Below are positions 1-5,252 of a DNA stretch of 7,066 nt, piece by piece. This DNA is from Candidatus Methanophaga sp. GoMg3.2 (lineage in GTDB: Archaea > Halobacteriota > Syntropharchaeia > Alkanophagales > Methanospirareceae). The stretch covers positions 1-7,066 of the forward strand of contig QBUN01000297.1 of assembly GCA_013180565.1 (NCBI GenBank), written 5' to 3'. The position numbers and the translations under genes are program-made. Within the stretch, counting starts at the first letter, position 1, and every line of letters begins with the position of its first letter. Below the pieces are notes generated by a model, which ran no database searches, was not told the DNA's origin, and saw only the letters and a list, made by a program, of their open reading frames with translations.

Positions 1-122
1 GTAGGAATATTCAGGCTCAGCTTGGTTTGACTGTTCAGACCGGTGATATAGTGGCAGCTGGAGGAGATATTGAGGACAGCACCTATTCCATAACCAGTCC
101 AGGACCACTCCCAAGACCATAG
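1..122 (+). CDS. C-terminal end of an unrecognised protein (5' partial)
   Basis: The frame is open from position 3 to a TAG at 120-122, giving about 39 residues that begin RNIQAQLGLTVQTGD and end SPGPLPRP. The stretch alternates polar and hydrophobic residues, is rich in Gly, Thr and Ser, and ends in a Pro-rich tail. That resembles the end of a beta-rich exported protein, and a secreted-protein gene follows 62 bp downstream on the same strand. I see no clear match to the C-terminal motif of the secreted family that follows. The start lies outside the window, so neither signal peptide nor domain can be judged. The family is not recognised. That this is coding is inferred from composition and context. 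Confidence 0.55.
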   Translation, partial: RNIQAQLGLTVQTGDIVAAGGDIEDSTYSITSPGPLPRP

Positions 123-164
123 AGGTTATGTGAGATAAAAGGGGAAAAAGTGAAATTAAAAATT

Positions 165-174
165 AGGAGGTGAT
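165..174 (+). promoter_or_regulatory. Perfect Shine-Dalgarno site fixing the start at 185
   Basis: AGGAGGTGAT is complementary over ten bases to the conserved 3' end of 16S rRNA, which is an unusually long match. It sits 10 nt before ATG 185. An in-frame GTG at 170 lies inside this site and so cannot be the real start. Closely related sites precede 1910 (AGGAGGTGAT), 4049 (AGGTGGTGAT) and 3170 (AGGAGGCGAA), each with A/T-rich sequence just before it. Confidence 0.85.
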
Positions 175-184
175 AAGAAAAAAA

Positions 185-973
185 ATGAAAAAAACAAAAA
201 CAAAACTGACAGGTGTAGTCGCGATAGCAATGGCTTTGACAATTGCTTTCAGTGGGGGTGCCTTAGCGAGTCAATCTGTACCCACTACAAAGGAAACCGA
301 GGTCCTTGACATCACTACTAATATCAAATGCAATGGCTCGGTGGTAGAAAGTCAGAGGCTTAACCTAGAGATCGACAGCAAAAATCTTCTCGATAACCCC
401 CCACTCGCTGATGGGGAAATATATGGGCAGATCAAATACGGTGAAAAAATGATTGGATTGGATGGAGCTATTAATTTTACGAAGGATTTCACTGTGGACA
501 CCTCAAAAACTGCGCAAAATCTCGATGTGCATAAACAGATTGGATATACAGCAGGTTTCCTGGGTTCGTTAAGCCACGCTGAGGAGGTATGCATGAAAGT
601 CATTGCCGCTGGAAAAACTACGACCACGGAGAAGAAGGCGCTATGCTCCTTCAAGAAGCCAATTAAAACAACTAAAAAAGTACCTGGAAGCTCCGAGGAA
701 GTGCATGCATATAGTGAGATGTTCGTGACTAATGTGTTGGCTACGACCACGGCCAAAGTAGGGATTACCAAGGCTCCCGTAAACTTGAACTACCGAATCA
801 ATGCGGAAGGTGATGGTCTCGTGGTTGCAGGCGTGGATTTGTATGTCGAGGATGGACGTGGTGGTGCTGAGGACGCTCTCGGTTCCAGATGGACGTATAA
901 GGAGAAGTCAATTGCATACGATGAATTCAAGTTCACCAAGGATATAGGGTATACGTCCGTATATAGTCCATAG
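185..973 (+). CDS. Secreted two-lobe protein of a locally expanded family (262 aa)
   Basis: This is an exported protein of unknown function. The N-terminus has a basic stretch (MKKTKTK), a hydrophobic core and an ALA-S cleavage site after residue 28: a Sec-type signal peptide with no lipobox. The mature part splits into two lobes. The N-lobe (about 29-140) carries IKC at Cys49, a KDF motif near 100-102 and IGYTAG near 119-124. The C-lobe (about 170-262) carries VTNVLATTTAKVGIT, then LGSR, and ends FKFTKDIGYTS near the C-terminus. Three cysteines (49, 136, 154) are present. The repeated F-x-K-D...GY pattern near the ends of both lobes hints at related beta-sandwich halves, which is inference. 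ATG 185 was chosen over GTG 170 because the latter lies within the Shine-Dalgarno site. The closest relatives in the window are 1076-1861, both short forms and two pseudogenes. No Pfam family is recognised; a surface or S-layer-associated role is only a guess. Confidence 0.9.
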   Translation: MKKTKTKLTGVVAIAMALTIAFSGGALASQSVPTTKETEVLDITTNIKCNGSVVESQRLNLEIDSKNLLDNPPLADGEIYGQIKYGEKMIGLDGAINFTKDFTVDTSKTAQNLDVHKQIGYTAGFLGSLSHAEEVCMKVIAAGKTTTTEKKALCSFKKPIKTTKKVPGSSEEVHAYSEMFVTNVLATTTAKVGITKAPVNLNYRINAEGDGLVVAGVDLYVEDGRGGAEDALGSRWTYKEKSIAYDEFKFTKDIGYTSVYSP

Positions 974-994
974 GCGTAGCGAAAGGAAAAAAAT

Positions 995-1033
995 AAATTA
1001 GGGGGATTTTTTCCCCTTAAATTTTTAATTTTT
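995..1033 (+). terminator. Hairpin followed by T-rich tract after the first secreted gene
   Basis: About 20 bp past the stop at 973, AAATTA-GGGGGA pairs with TTCCCC-TTAAATTT around a short T-rich loop, and TTTTTAATTTTT follows. Archaeal termination relies mainly on T-tracts, so the T-rich strand alone would suffice; the stem may also stabilise the 3' end. It separates the first two secreted genes, so they may be transcribed independently. That function is inferred from sequence only. Confidence 0.6.
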
Positions 1034-1075
1034 ACAGGAATACAAAAGTGAGATAAAGGGGATGAAAGAAGAAAG

Positions 1076-1861
1076 ACGAATAAGAAGATTGGATTAACGG
1101 CAATAGCCATAATTATGATTATTATGATGACGATAGCATTCAGCGGAGTTGCGTCAGCGGGTAGTCCTGCGTGCACTACGCCGGAGACCCAGAGCATAAG
1201 CTCTGTAACGATGATCAAATGCATAGGCATGGTGACACACCATGTGAACGCCAAATGGGAGAGCAGCAATGTGGATCTTTTAAACAGCCTCCAACCCGAT
1301 GAAGTATATGGAGCGGTCACATACAAGGAGGATTTAAAGGCATTGGATGGAGAAACAGTGTTTGTGAAAGATTTTGGTATAGACACAGACGATGCGCCAA
1401 ATCTCAATGTGATGACAAGCATAGGATATAAAGCAGGAGAAATAGGTGCGTTAAGCTACGACGAGAGCGCGAGCATTACACTCATTGCCAATCCTACCGC
1501 AACACGGGATGTGATACTTTGCCCATTCGCATCTGCAGCAGTGGGGGAACTTCCTGCAAGCTGTGAGGTGGTGAGTGCTGGGAGTAGTATGATGGTGACT
1601 GATGTGCTGGCAACGACGAGAACGAAAGTAGGAATTACCGAGTCGCCGGTAAGCTTGGACTACGGGATTACTGCGACAGGATCAGGAGGAGCAGGAACTC
1701 AGGCTCATGGTCGCATAGCGGCGGAGTTCAGTGTGTTTGCTGAGGCAGGATCTGCGGGAACTGAGCTTGGCTCCAGATTGACGCATTATGAGAGGAGCAG
1801 TGCGAACGGCTGGTGGGAATTCAGCAAGGAGATGGGTTATGAGTCGAGAATTAGGCCGTAA
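1076..1861 (+). CDS. Secreted two-lobe protein, paralogue with apparent ACG start (261 aa)
   Basis: This is a full-length paralogue of the 185-973 protein. The first in-frame ATG (1115) falls inside the hydrophobic core of the signal peptide and would remove its basic N-region. Reading back, the frame stays open to ACG at 1076. From there the protein begins (T)NKKIGLTAIAII, its signal peptide is 28 residues long (cleavage SA-GS) and the conserved IKC cysteine falls at residue 49, exactly as in the neighbour. A Shine-Dalgarno-like GGGGATGA (1058-1065) ends 10 nt before ACG. The conserved body is intact: N-lobe with VKDF and IGYKAG, C-lobe with VTDVLATT, KVGIT, LGSRLT and a terminal FSKEMGYES. 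Cysteines lie near 33, 49, 121 and 131. It is therefore either translated from a non-ATG codon (ACG or an internal start) or newly silenced by an ATG-to-ACG change. ATG 1062 is in another frame and reaches a stop after 11 codons. Function is unknown. Confidence 0.75.
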   Translation, partial: TNKKIGLTAIAIIMIIMMTIAFSGVASAGSPACTTPETQSISSVTMIKCIGMVTHHVNAKWESSNVDLLNSLQPDEVYGAVTYKEDLKALDGETVFVKDFGIDTDDAPNLNVMTSIGYKAGEIGALSYDESASITLIANPTATRDVILCPFASAAVGELPASCEVVSAGSSMMVTDVLATTRTKVGITESPVSLDYGITATGSGGAGTQAHGRIAAEFSVFAEAGSAGTELGSRLTHYERSSANGWWEFSKEMGYESRIRP

Positions 1862-1890
1862 GGGCGAAATAGGAATAATAATAAAAATTT

Positions 1891-1900
1891 AGGAGGTGAT
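1891..1900 (+). promoter_or_regulatory. Perfect Shine-Dalgarno site for the short-form gene at 1910
   Basis: AGGAGGTGAT, with nine nucleotides to ATG 1910. It lies in the shared leader AAATTTAGGAGGTGATAAG. Only 48 bp separate this gene from the stop of the upstream paralogue, and no terminator-like hairpin is visible between them, so cotranscription with 1076-1861 is plausible. Confidence 0.8.
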
Positions 1901-1909
1901 AAGGAAGAA

Positions 1910-2377
1910 ATGAAAAAAACAACAAGATTGATGAGTGTGGTCGCCATAGCAATGGCTCTGATGATTGCTTTCAGCGGAGTTGCTTCTGCAAATTGGCTTG
2001 CGGAATATACGCCGGAAAAACAGACCGTTAATAGACTAAGGGGATATGATAGTTTATGGAAAAGCAGCAGCACATCAAATTTTGGCTCGTTTGAGGGAAT
2101 GAATGCATATAGTAAGCTGCTTGCAACTGATCTGCAAGCTACGACAACAACTAAAGTAGGGATGACCGATAATCCGGTCTTGAACTACGAAATAGACGCA
2201 GAAGGGTCAAACGATGGATCTACAGGTAGAATATCGGCAGGCATGAGTGTGTATGCCGCGGATGGCTCTGACGGAGGGCTTGGTTCCATATTGTCGTACG
2301 AGGAGAGGTCCAGTGCGAGCGGCTCGTTCGAGTTCCATAAGGAGATGAGTTACACATCAAAAGTTACGACGCCGTAA
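1910..2377 (+). CDS. Short-form secreted family protein, signal peptide plus C-lobe only (155 aa)
   Basis: An exported protein with a 27-residue signal peptide (MKKTTRLMSV start, cleavage ASA-NW). A short linker (WLAEYTPEKQTVN, then WKSSSTS) leads straight into the family C-lobe: YSKLLATDLQATTTTKVGMT, LNYEIDAEG, RISAGMSVY, LGSILSYEERSS and a terminal FEFHKEMSYTS. The N-lobe present in 185-973 and 1076-1861 is absent, so the C-lobe can stand alone. The mature part has no cysteine. The protein at 4049-4543 is nearly identical apart from nine extra residues after MGYD in that copy. The two copies also share sequence past their stop codons (to GATTTCA), showing that a longer block was duplicated. 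Function is unknown. Confidence 0.9.
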   Translation: MKKTTRLMSVVAIAMALMIAFSGVASANWLAEYTPEKQTVNRLRGYDSLWKSSSTSNFGSFEGMNAYSKLLATDLQATTTTKVGMTDNPVLNYEIDAEGSNDGSTGRISAGMSVYAADGSDGGLGSILSYEERSSASGSFEFHKEMSYTSKVTTP

Positions 2378-2400
2378 GAAGCACGAGATTTCACAAGAAA

Positions 2401-2657
2401 ATGAAAGAAACAACGACATTAATAAGCGTAGTCGTTATGGCAATGGTTCTACTGACTGCCTTCAGCGGAGTTGCCTTAGCAAGTCGCACAGTTACGCATA
2501 CGCCGGAAACCGAGACCCTTACGATCACAACTGAGATAGTATGCGATAGAAAGGTAAACGTAAGAGTAAGAAACTCGGTTCCGAGTTGAAGCTTGGTTAT
2601 AAGACCACTGTGGATGGCTCATTCGAGTTCTACAAGGAGATGGATTTCAAAACGTAA
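2401..2657 (+). pseudogene. Family member with middle deleted and frame broken
   Basis: ATG 2401 opens a good family signal peptide (cleavage ALA-SR) and the first mature residues (HTPETETLTITTEIVCD), which match the N-lobe start of the 185-973 protein. Homology then jumps directly to the far C-terminal end: from about 2553 a different frame reads SKKLGSELKLGYK, then TTVDGSFEFYKEMDFK, to a TAA at 2655-2657. The original frame stops at 2589 after 62 residues. About 150 residues of the two-lobe protein are missing. No clear Shine-Dalgarno site precedes ATG 2401, which is 24 bp after the upstream stop. The other copy of this gene, at 4553-4936, has lost a different part. A short secreted 62-residue product is possible but would lack both lobes. 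Confidence 0.8.
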
Positions 2658-2695
2658 ATAATATAATTAGATTAGATTAGAGGAAGAATATAAAA

Positions 2696-3070
2696 ATGGC
2701 AACGGCATCCATCATTTTGCCCCGAAAATTGGGCGACCAGACGCTGAGCGAGAAATATCTTAGGGCAGCGAAGGAGCTTTTGAAGGAGGGGGATCTGGTG
2801 CAGGCGTCGGAGAAGTTATGGGGTGCATCTGCACTCGCGGTGAATAGCGTTGCGGCGAGGAGGGGACTGCAGTTGGAGAAGCATGGTGCTCTGTGGGGTT
2901 TTGTTAACACATTGGCAAAAGAAAGCGGGGACAAGGACTTTGTCAGGTTTTTTCATGTGGCAAATAATTTGCATAAAAACTTTTACGAGAACGAGATGCT
3001 TAAAGAGACCGTGGAAATATCAGCAGAAGACGTGGAGAAACTAATAACAAAATTAAAGGCGGTGAAATAA
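2696..3070 (+). CDS. PaREP1-family (HEPN-like) small helical protein (124 aa)
   Basis: A soluble, mostly helical protein with no signal peptide. The family signature is visible: EKYLRAAKELLKEGD (19-33), then ASEKLWGASALAVNSVAARRG (37-57), EKHGALWGFV (61-70), LHKNFYE (92-98) and a C-terminal helix EDVEKLITKLK. This pattern is typical of archaeal PaREP1/PaREP8 proteins, which have an HEPN-like helical bundle and unknown biochemical role; some HEPN relatives bind or cut RNA or work with nucleotidyltransferases, but no R-x4-6-H RNase motif is obvious here and no nucleotidyltransferase gene is nearby. ATG 2696 has AGAGGA 11 nt upstream. The gene is preceded by an ATTAG x3 direct repeat (2667-2681). 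A truncated copy lies at 5604-5843. It is the only intact non-secreted product of the first repeat unit. Confidence 0.8.
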   Translation: MATASIILPRKLGDQTLSEKYLRAAKELLKEGDLVQASEKLWGASALAVNSVAARRGLQLEKHGALWGFVNTLAKESGDKDFVRFFHVANNLHKNFYENEMLKETVEISAEDVEKLITKLKAVK

Positions 3071-3073
3071 GAA

Positions 3074-3089
3074 CCGAAAAGCTTATATA
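3074..3089 (+). promoter_or_regulatory. Archaeal BRE/TATA promoter for the 3170 gene
   Basis: CCGAAAAGCTTATATA matches the archaeal pattern of a purine-rich BRE (CGAAAAG) directly before a TATA box (CTTATATA, 3082-3089). Transcription would start about 25 bp downstream, near 3110-3115, leaving a leader of roughly 55 nt with a Shine-Dalgarno site at 3149-3157. It gives the orphan secreted gene its own transcription start. The degraded second unit has no counterpart of this promoter: the PaREP1 remnant runs directly into the gene fragment. Confidence 0.65.
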
Positions 3090-3169
3090 TCACCTCACTA
3101 AAACCTTGTAATGACATTTGAAAAATAGCCGGATGAAAAAAAAAAATTAGGAGGCGAAAGAAGAAAAAG

Positions 3170-3826
3170 ATGAAAGAAGAAAGGATTATTGGAATTGTAA
3201 TCTTGCTTTTGAGCTTTTTATTGTTTCCGCAGGCTGCCTTAGCTCAAGATGGGATGGGGACTCATTCGTCTCCGATGTGGGCGATAACATATATCCAGTC
3301 CAGTGGTTCGTGGAATGTGAGTCAGGATCATTCACATTCGTATACCGGAAAGAATCTATCAAAAACGTTCACACATTCTCTTCGTGCTAACGCTTACGGG
3401 GGAGAAAGCGTGATACTTGATACGTGGAGCGTGCTTCCTGCCAGCTACGGGGGCCACTTAAGCACCGGAACCGCTATTGGCTATGATTCTTTGGGCACCG
3501 AGGGGCAGTTGACCGCCAGAGAAGGGACAGTCGTAGGTATTTACTCCAAAGATATTGGTTGTCTGGATGCTTCGGTAGGCTCCCAGGTCGCGCTCACTCA
3601 GGGAATAGCTCATTCCAGTACAAGAGCAGAGAAGGGCATAGATTATGACTTCTCATCCCAAGGTACGGGAAGCGTAGAGGTCGGCTGCAATGCAGTACCC
3701 ATTTCTAGTAATTCCCATGGAACTTACAGTCAGCACATCACTGCAGATGGCGAATTCAACATATACTACAGTGCAGATATTAGCCTTCGTGGAAACCCCT
3801 CATGCCCTTTTGGGGGAGCGCCGTGA
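3170..3826 (+). CDS. Orphan secreted protein, Ser/Gly/His-rich (218 aa)
   Basis: An exported protein not clearly related to the two-lobe family. It has a Sec signal peptide: MKEER, hydrophobic core IIGIVILLLSFLLF, cleavage ALA-QD after residue 25. The mature part is rich in Ser, Gly, Thr and His (for example DHSHSYTG near 53-60 and THSLRANAYGG near 68-78), with alternating short strands suggesting an all-beta fold. It ends in SADISLRGNPSCPFGGAP. Three cysteines (131, 173, 212) could not all pair within one chain. There is no transmembrane segment after the signal and no recognised enzyme motif. ATG 3170 has AGGAGGCGA 12 nt upstream. It has its own archaeal promoter. A collapsed copy with two internal deletions is at 5846-6036. 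It may be an envelope or extracellular structural protein; the family is not recognised. Confidence 0.85.
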   Translation: MKEERIIGIVILLLSFLLFPQAALAQDGMGTHSSPMWAITYIQSSGSWNVSQDHSHSYTGKNLSKTFTHSLRANAYGGESVILDTWSVLPASYGGHLSTGTAIGYDSLGTEGQLTAREGTVVGIYSKDIGCLDASVGSQVALTQGIAHSSTRAEKGIDYDFSSQGTGSVEVGCNAVPISSNSHGTYSQHITADGEFNIYYSADISLRGNPSCPFGGAP

Positions 3827-3845
3827 GTGTGTTTTAAAGGCTTTC

Positions 3846-3911
3846 CTAAAGCTTGATGCGTGCTGCAAGTCCACGAGGGGCGAGGGGATGGGGAAGAAGG
3901 CGAGGTGAAAG
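3846..3911 (+). repeat. 66-bp leader-like element, copy 1
   Basis: The segment from CTAAAGCTTGATGCGTG to GGCGAGGTGAAAG recurs at 6037-6096 with few changes (a 5-6 bp indel in the G-rich part). It lies downstream of the 3170 stop and ends in a GAGGTGA Shine-Dalgarno-like site. After this copy an ATG at 3922 opens only a 37-codon frame that runs through the hairpin, so any gene it once led has been lost. It probably was the 5' leader of a signal-peptide gene. Confidence 0.6.
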
Positions 3912-3940
3912 AAGAAGAAAGATGAGAAGAAGAGGCAAAG

Positions 3941-4005
3941 ATAGCCAGATAGGCAATAGGGAAAGGCAAAGGCAAAGGCAAATTCCCATTTCCCTATTTG
4001 GCTAT
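3941..4005. repeat. Imperfect inverted repeat with GGCAAA triplicate in the loop
   Basis: AATAGGGAAA (3955-3964) pairs with TTTCCCTATT (3989-3998), and outside it ATAGCC (3941-3946) pairs with GGCTAT (4000-4005), leaving an 8-nt bulge. The loop holds GGCAAA repeated three times. CTATTCCC continues on the right. It sits between the two duplication units, just before the leader of the 4049 gene, and has no counterpart at the corresponding point of unit 2 (near 6097). It could be a terminator-like hairpin or a small inserted repeat. Confidence 0.6.
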
Positions 4006-4048
4006 TCCCTATTCCCATATAAAAAAATTTAGGTGGTGATAGGAAAAA

Positions 4049-4543
4049 ATGGAAAAAATAGCAAGACTGATAAGTGTGGTTGCAATAGTAATGGCTTTGA
4101 TGATTGCATTCAGCGGAGTTGCCGCAGCAAGTTGGCTTACGGAATATACGCCGGAAAAACAGACCGTTAATACACTAATGGGATATGATAGAACGGAGAT
4201 AGGAGATCAGGGATTTGATTTTTGGAAAAGCAGCAGCACATCAAAATTTGGCTCGTTTGAGGGAATGAATGCATATAGCAGGCTGCTTGCGACTGATGTG
4301 CAGGCTACGACCAGAGTTGAAGTAGGAATGACCAATAATCCGATCTTGAACTACGAAATAGATGCAGAAGGGTCAAACGGATGGTCTACAGGTAGAATAT
4401 CTGCAGGCATGAGTGTGTATGTCGCGGGTGACTCTGACGGAGGGCTTGGTTCCATATTGTCGTACGAGGAGAGGTCCAGTGCGAGCGGCTTGTTCCAGTT
4501 CCATAAGGCGATGAGTTACACGTCAAAAGTTACGACGCCGTAA
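4049..4543 (+). CDS. Short-form secreted family protein, second copy (164 aa)
   Basis: A near-duplicate of the 1910-2377 protein: a family signal peptide (MEKIARLISV start, cleavage AAA-SW), the same EYTPEKQTVN linker, and the C-lobe with ATDVQATT, VGMT, LNYEIDAEGS, RISAGMSVYV, LGSILSYEERSS and a terminal FQFHKAMSYTS. It carries nine extra residues (about 48-56, around TEIGDQGF) from a 27-bp in-frame indel. AGGTGGTGAT (4031-4040) precedes ATG 4049 by eight nucleotides and has one mismatch to the full anti-Shine-Dalgarno match seen at 1891. The frame is intact and both copies keep the conserved aromatic and Gly positions, so both are probably expressed. Conservation continues past the stop to GATTTCA (4553-4559). 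No mature cysteine; function unknown. Confidence 0.9.
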   Translation: MEKIARLISVVAIVMALMIAFSGVAAASWLTEYTPEKQTVNTLMGYDRTEIGDQGFDFWKSSSTSKFGSFEGMNAYSRLLATDVQATTRVEVGMTNNPILNYEIDAEGSNGWSTGRISAGMSVYVAGDSDGGLGSILSYEERSSASGLFQFHKAMSYTSKVTTP

Positions 4544-4552
4544 GAAGCACGA

Positions 4553-4936
4553 GATTTCAAGATAGACACCGGTAAAACGCCGAATCTTGAGGTGACAAAA
4601 AACATTGGGTATACAGCAAGGTGAAAAGGGCTCGTTAAGCCACGCAGAGAGCGTGGATATGTCCCTTATATCAGCATATGTATCTGCTGGTAGCTCTATG
4701 AGCGTGACTGAGGTGCAGGCTACGACCGAAACCAACGCGCAGATGACCAGAACCCAAAGATGCATTATGAAATCTATGCGGGAGGGATAGAAGGACCTGG
4801 AACTCTGGCTGAAGGTACTATATCTGCAGGCATGAGTGCGTCTGTTGACGATAAACGCACGAGTAAGAAACTCGGTTCCGAGACCACTGTGGATGGCTCA
4901 TTCGAGTTCTACAAGGAGATGGAGTTCAAACCATAA
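4553..4936 (+). pseudogene. Family member lacking its 5' part, with two frameshifts
   Basis: Homology to the two-lobe family starts at the KDF region: DFKIDTGKTPNLEV, then IGYTA. After one base too many it continues as GEKGSLSHAESVDMSLIS and SMSVTEVQATT. A second shift leads to HYEIYAGG, GTISAGMSASV, SKKLGSE and TTVDGSFEFYKEMEFKP, ending at TAA 4934-4936. Signal peptide and N-lobe start are missing. The break falls at GATTTCA, a 7-mer present both upstream of the sister gene's ATG (2387-2393) and in the KDF codons of the intact 185 gene (485-491), consistent with a deletion between short direct repeats. The sister copy at 2401-2657 retains exactly the parts missing here. The 61-codon frame at 4605-4790 is only one segment of it. 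Confidence 0.85.
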
Positions 4937-4940
4937 ATCA

Positions 4941-4960
4941 AAAATGTGTTTATTTTATAA
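4941..4960 (+). promoter_or_regulatory. Possible archaeal promoter for the DUF5678-like/protease pair
   Basis: An A-rich stretch followed by TTTATTTTATAA lies after the pseudogene stop and 43 nt or more before the first gene of the pair. A start about 25 bp further on (near 4982) would give a leader of about 20 nt containing the GAGGT ribosome site at 4991. The match is A/T-rich and not very specific. Confidence 0.4.
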
Positions 4961-5002
4961 CTACAAATGTCAGATACTATTTAATAGATAGAGGTAATGG
5001 GA

Positions 5003-5248
5003 ATGGAGAAGATGAGAATTGTGGATAAGGATGAAATGGTAGATAAAGGAGATGAAATCTACAAGAAGATAAAGGATAAGCTTGAGCCAGAGCATAAAGG
5101 GGAGTTTATAGCGATTGAAGTGGATACAGGGGATTATTTCGTGGGGAAGGATCCAATAGAGGCAGACGAGAAAGCGAGGGAGAAACATCCAGATGCGGTA
5201 TTCTATCTGGCAAGGATAGGTTATAGAGCGGCATTTGTCCATAGGTGA
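5003..5248 (+). CDS. DUF5678-like small protein (81 aa)
   Basis: A small soluble protein with an acidic/lysine-rich N-terminal helix (about 1-30) followed by a compact domain: HKGEFIAIEVDTGDYFVGKD, EADEKAREKHPDAVFYLAR and a final GYRAAFVHR. The pattern of 'stays-constant' strand, glycine turn, helix with A-x-EKA-REK, and last hydrophobic strand resembles archaeal and cyanobacterial DUF5678 proteins; their function is unknown. ATG 5003 is preferred: GAGGT (4991-4995) is seven nucleotides upstream, whereas for ATG 4997 the site would be almost touching. ATG 5012 is a weaker alternative. The stop TGA (5246-5248) lies within the ribosome site of the next gene, so the two are probably translationally coupled. 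Such small proteins often stand beside aspartic protease genes in archaea, which suggests they act together. Confidence 0.75.
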   Translation: MEKMRIVDKDEMVDKGDEIYKKIKDKLEPEHKGEFIAIEVDTGDYFVGKDPIEADEKAREKHPDAVFYLARIGYRAAFVHR

Positions 5249-5252
5249 TAGC

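Larger units (their letters stand above)
1881..3911 (+). repeat. Tandem duplication, unit 1
   Basis: The order is shared leader, short-form secreted gene (1910), family pseudogene (2401), PaREP1 gene (2696), orphan secreted gene (3170) and 66-bp leader-like element (3846). Each part except the 3071-3169 promoter region has a recognisable counterpart, in the same order and orientation, between about 4019 and 6205. This unit keeps the intact PaREP1 and 3170 genes. Its boundaries are approximate because they were found by eye. Confidence 0.75.

Noticed and set aside
352..771. 139-codon minus-strand open frame
   Set aside because: It is the antisense of the conserved 185-973 gene, with no ribosome site or recognised motif.
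790..1422. 210-codon minus-strand open frame
   Set aside because: It overlaps two plus-strand family genes with signal peptides and ribosome sites, crosses the terminator-like hairpin and has a low-complexity Ile run from the antisense of a signal peptide.
2850..3044. Overlapping plus-strand frame inside the PaREP1 gene
   Set aside because: The PaREP1 frame carries the family motifs; this one has unlikely composition (many Trp, Met and Cys).
3690..3908. 72-codon plus-strand frame over the end of the 3170 gene
   Set aside because: It starts inside the secreted gene in another frame and runs into the leader element; no coding features.
3941..4005. Terminal inverted repeats of an insertion sequence
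   Set aside because: The arms are close together with no transposase and no flanking target duplication seen.
4016..4026. TATA-like CATATAAAA before the 4049 gene
   Set aside because: A start 25 bp downstream would fall at or past the start codon and remove the strong ribosome site, so it is unlikely to be the promoter.
3922..4031. 37-codon frame MRRRGKDSQ... after the first leader element
   Set aside because: It has a suitable ATG but reads through the palindrome and GGCAAA repeats; most likely a remnant start site.
5235..5252. TTG 5235 as start of the protease
   Set aside because: It lies inside the upstream gene with no ribosome site; ATG 5253 has AGGTGA just ahead and fits the family.
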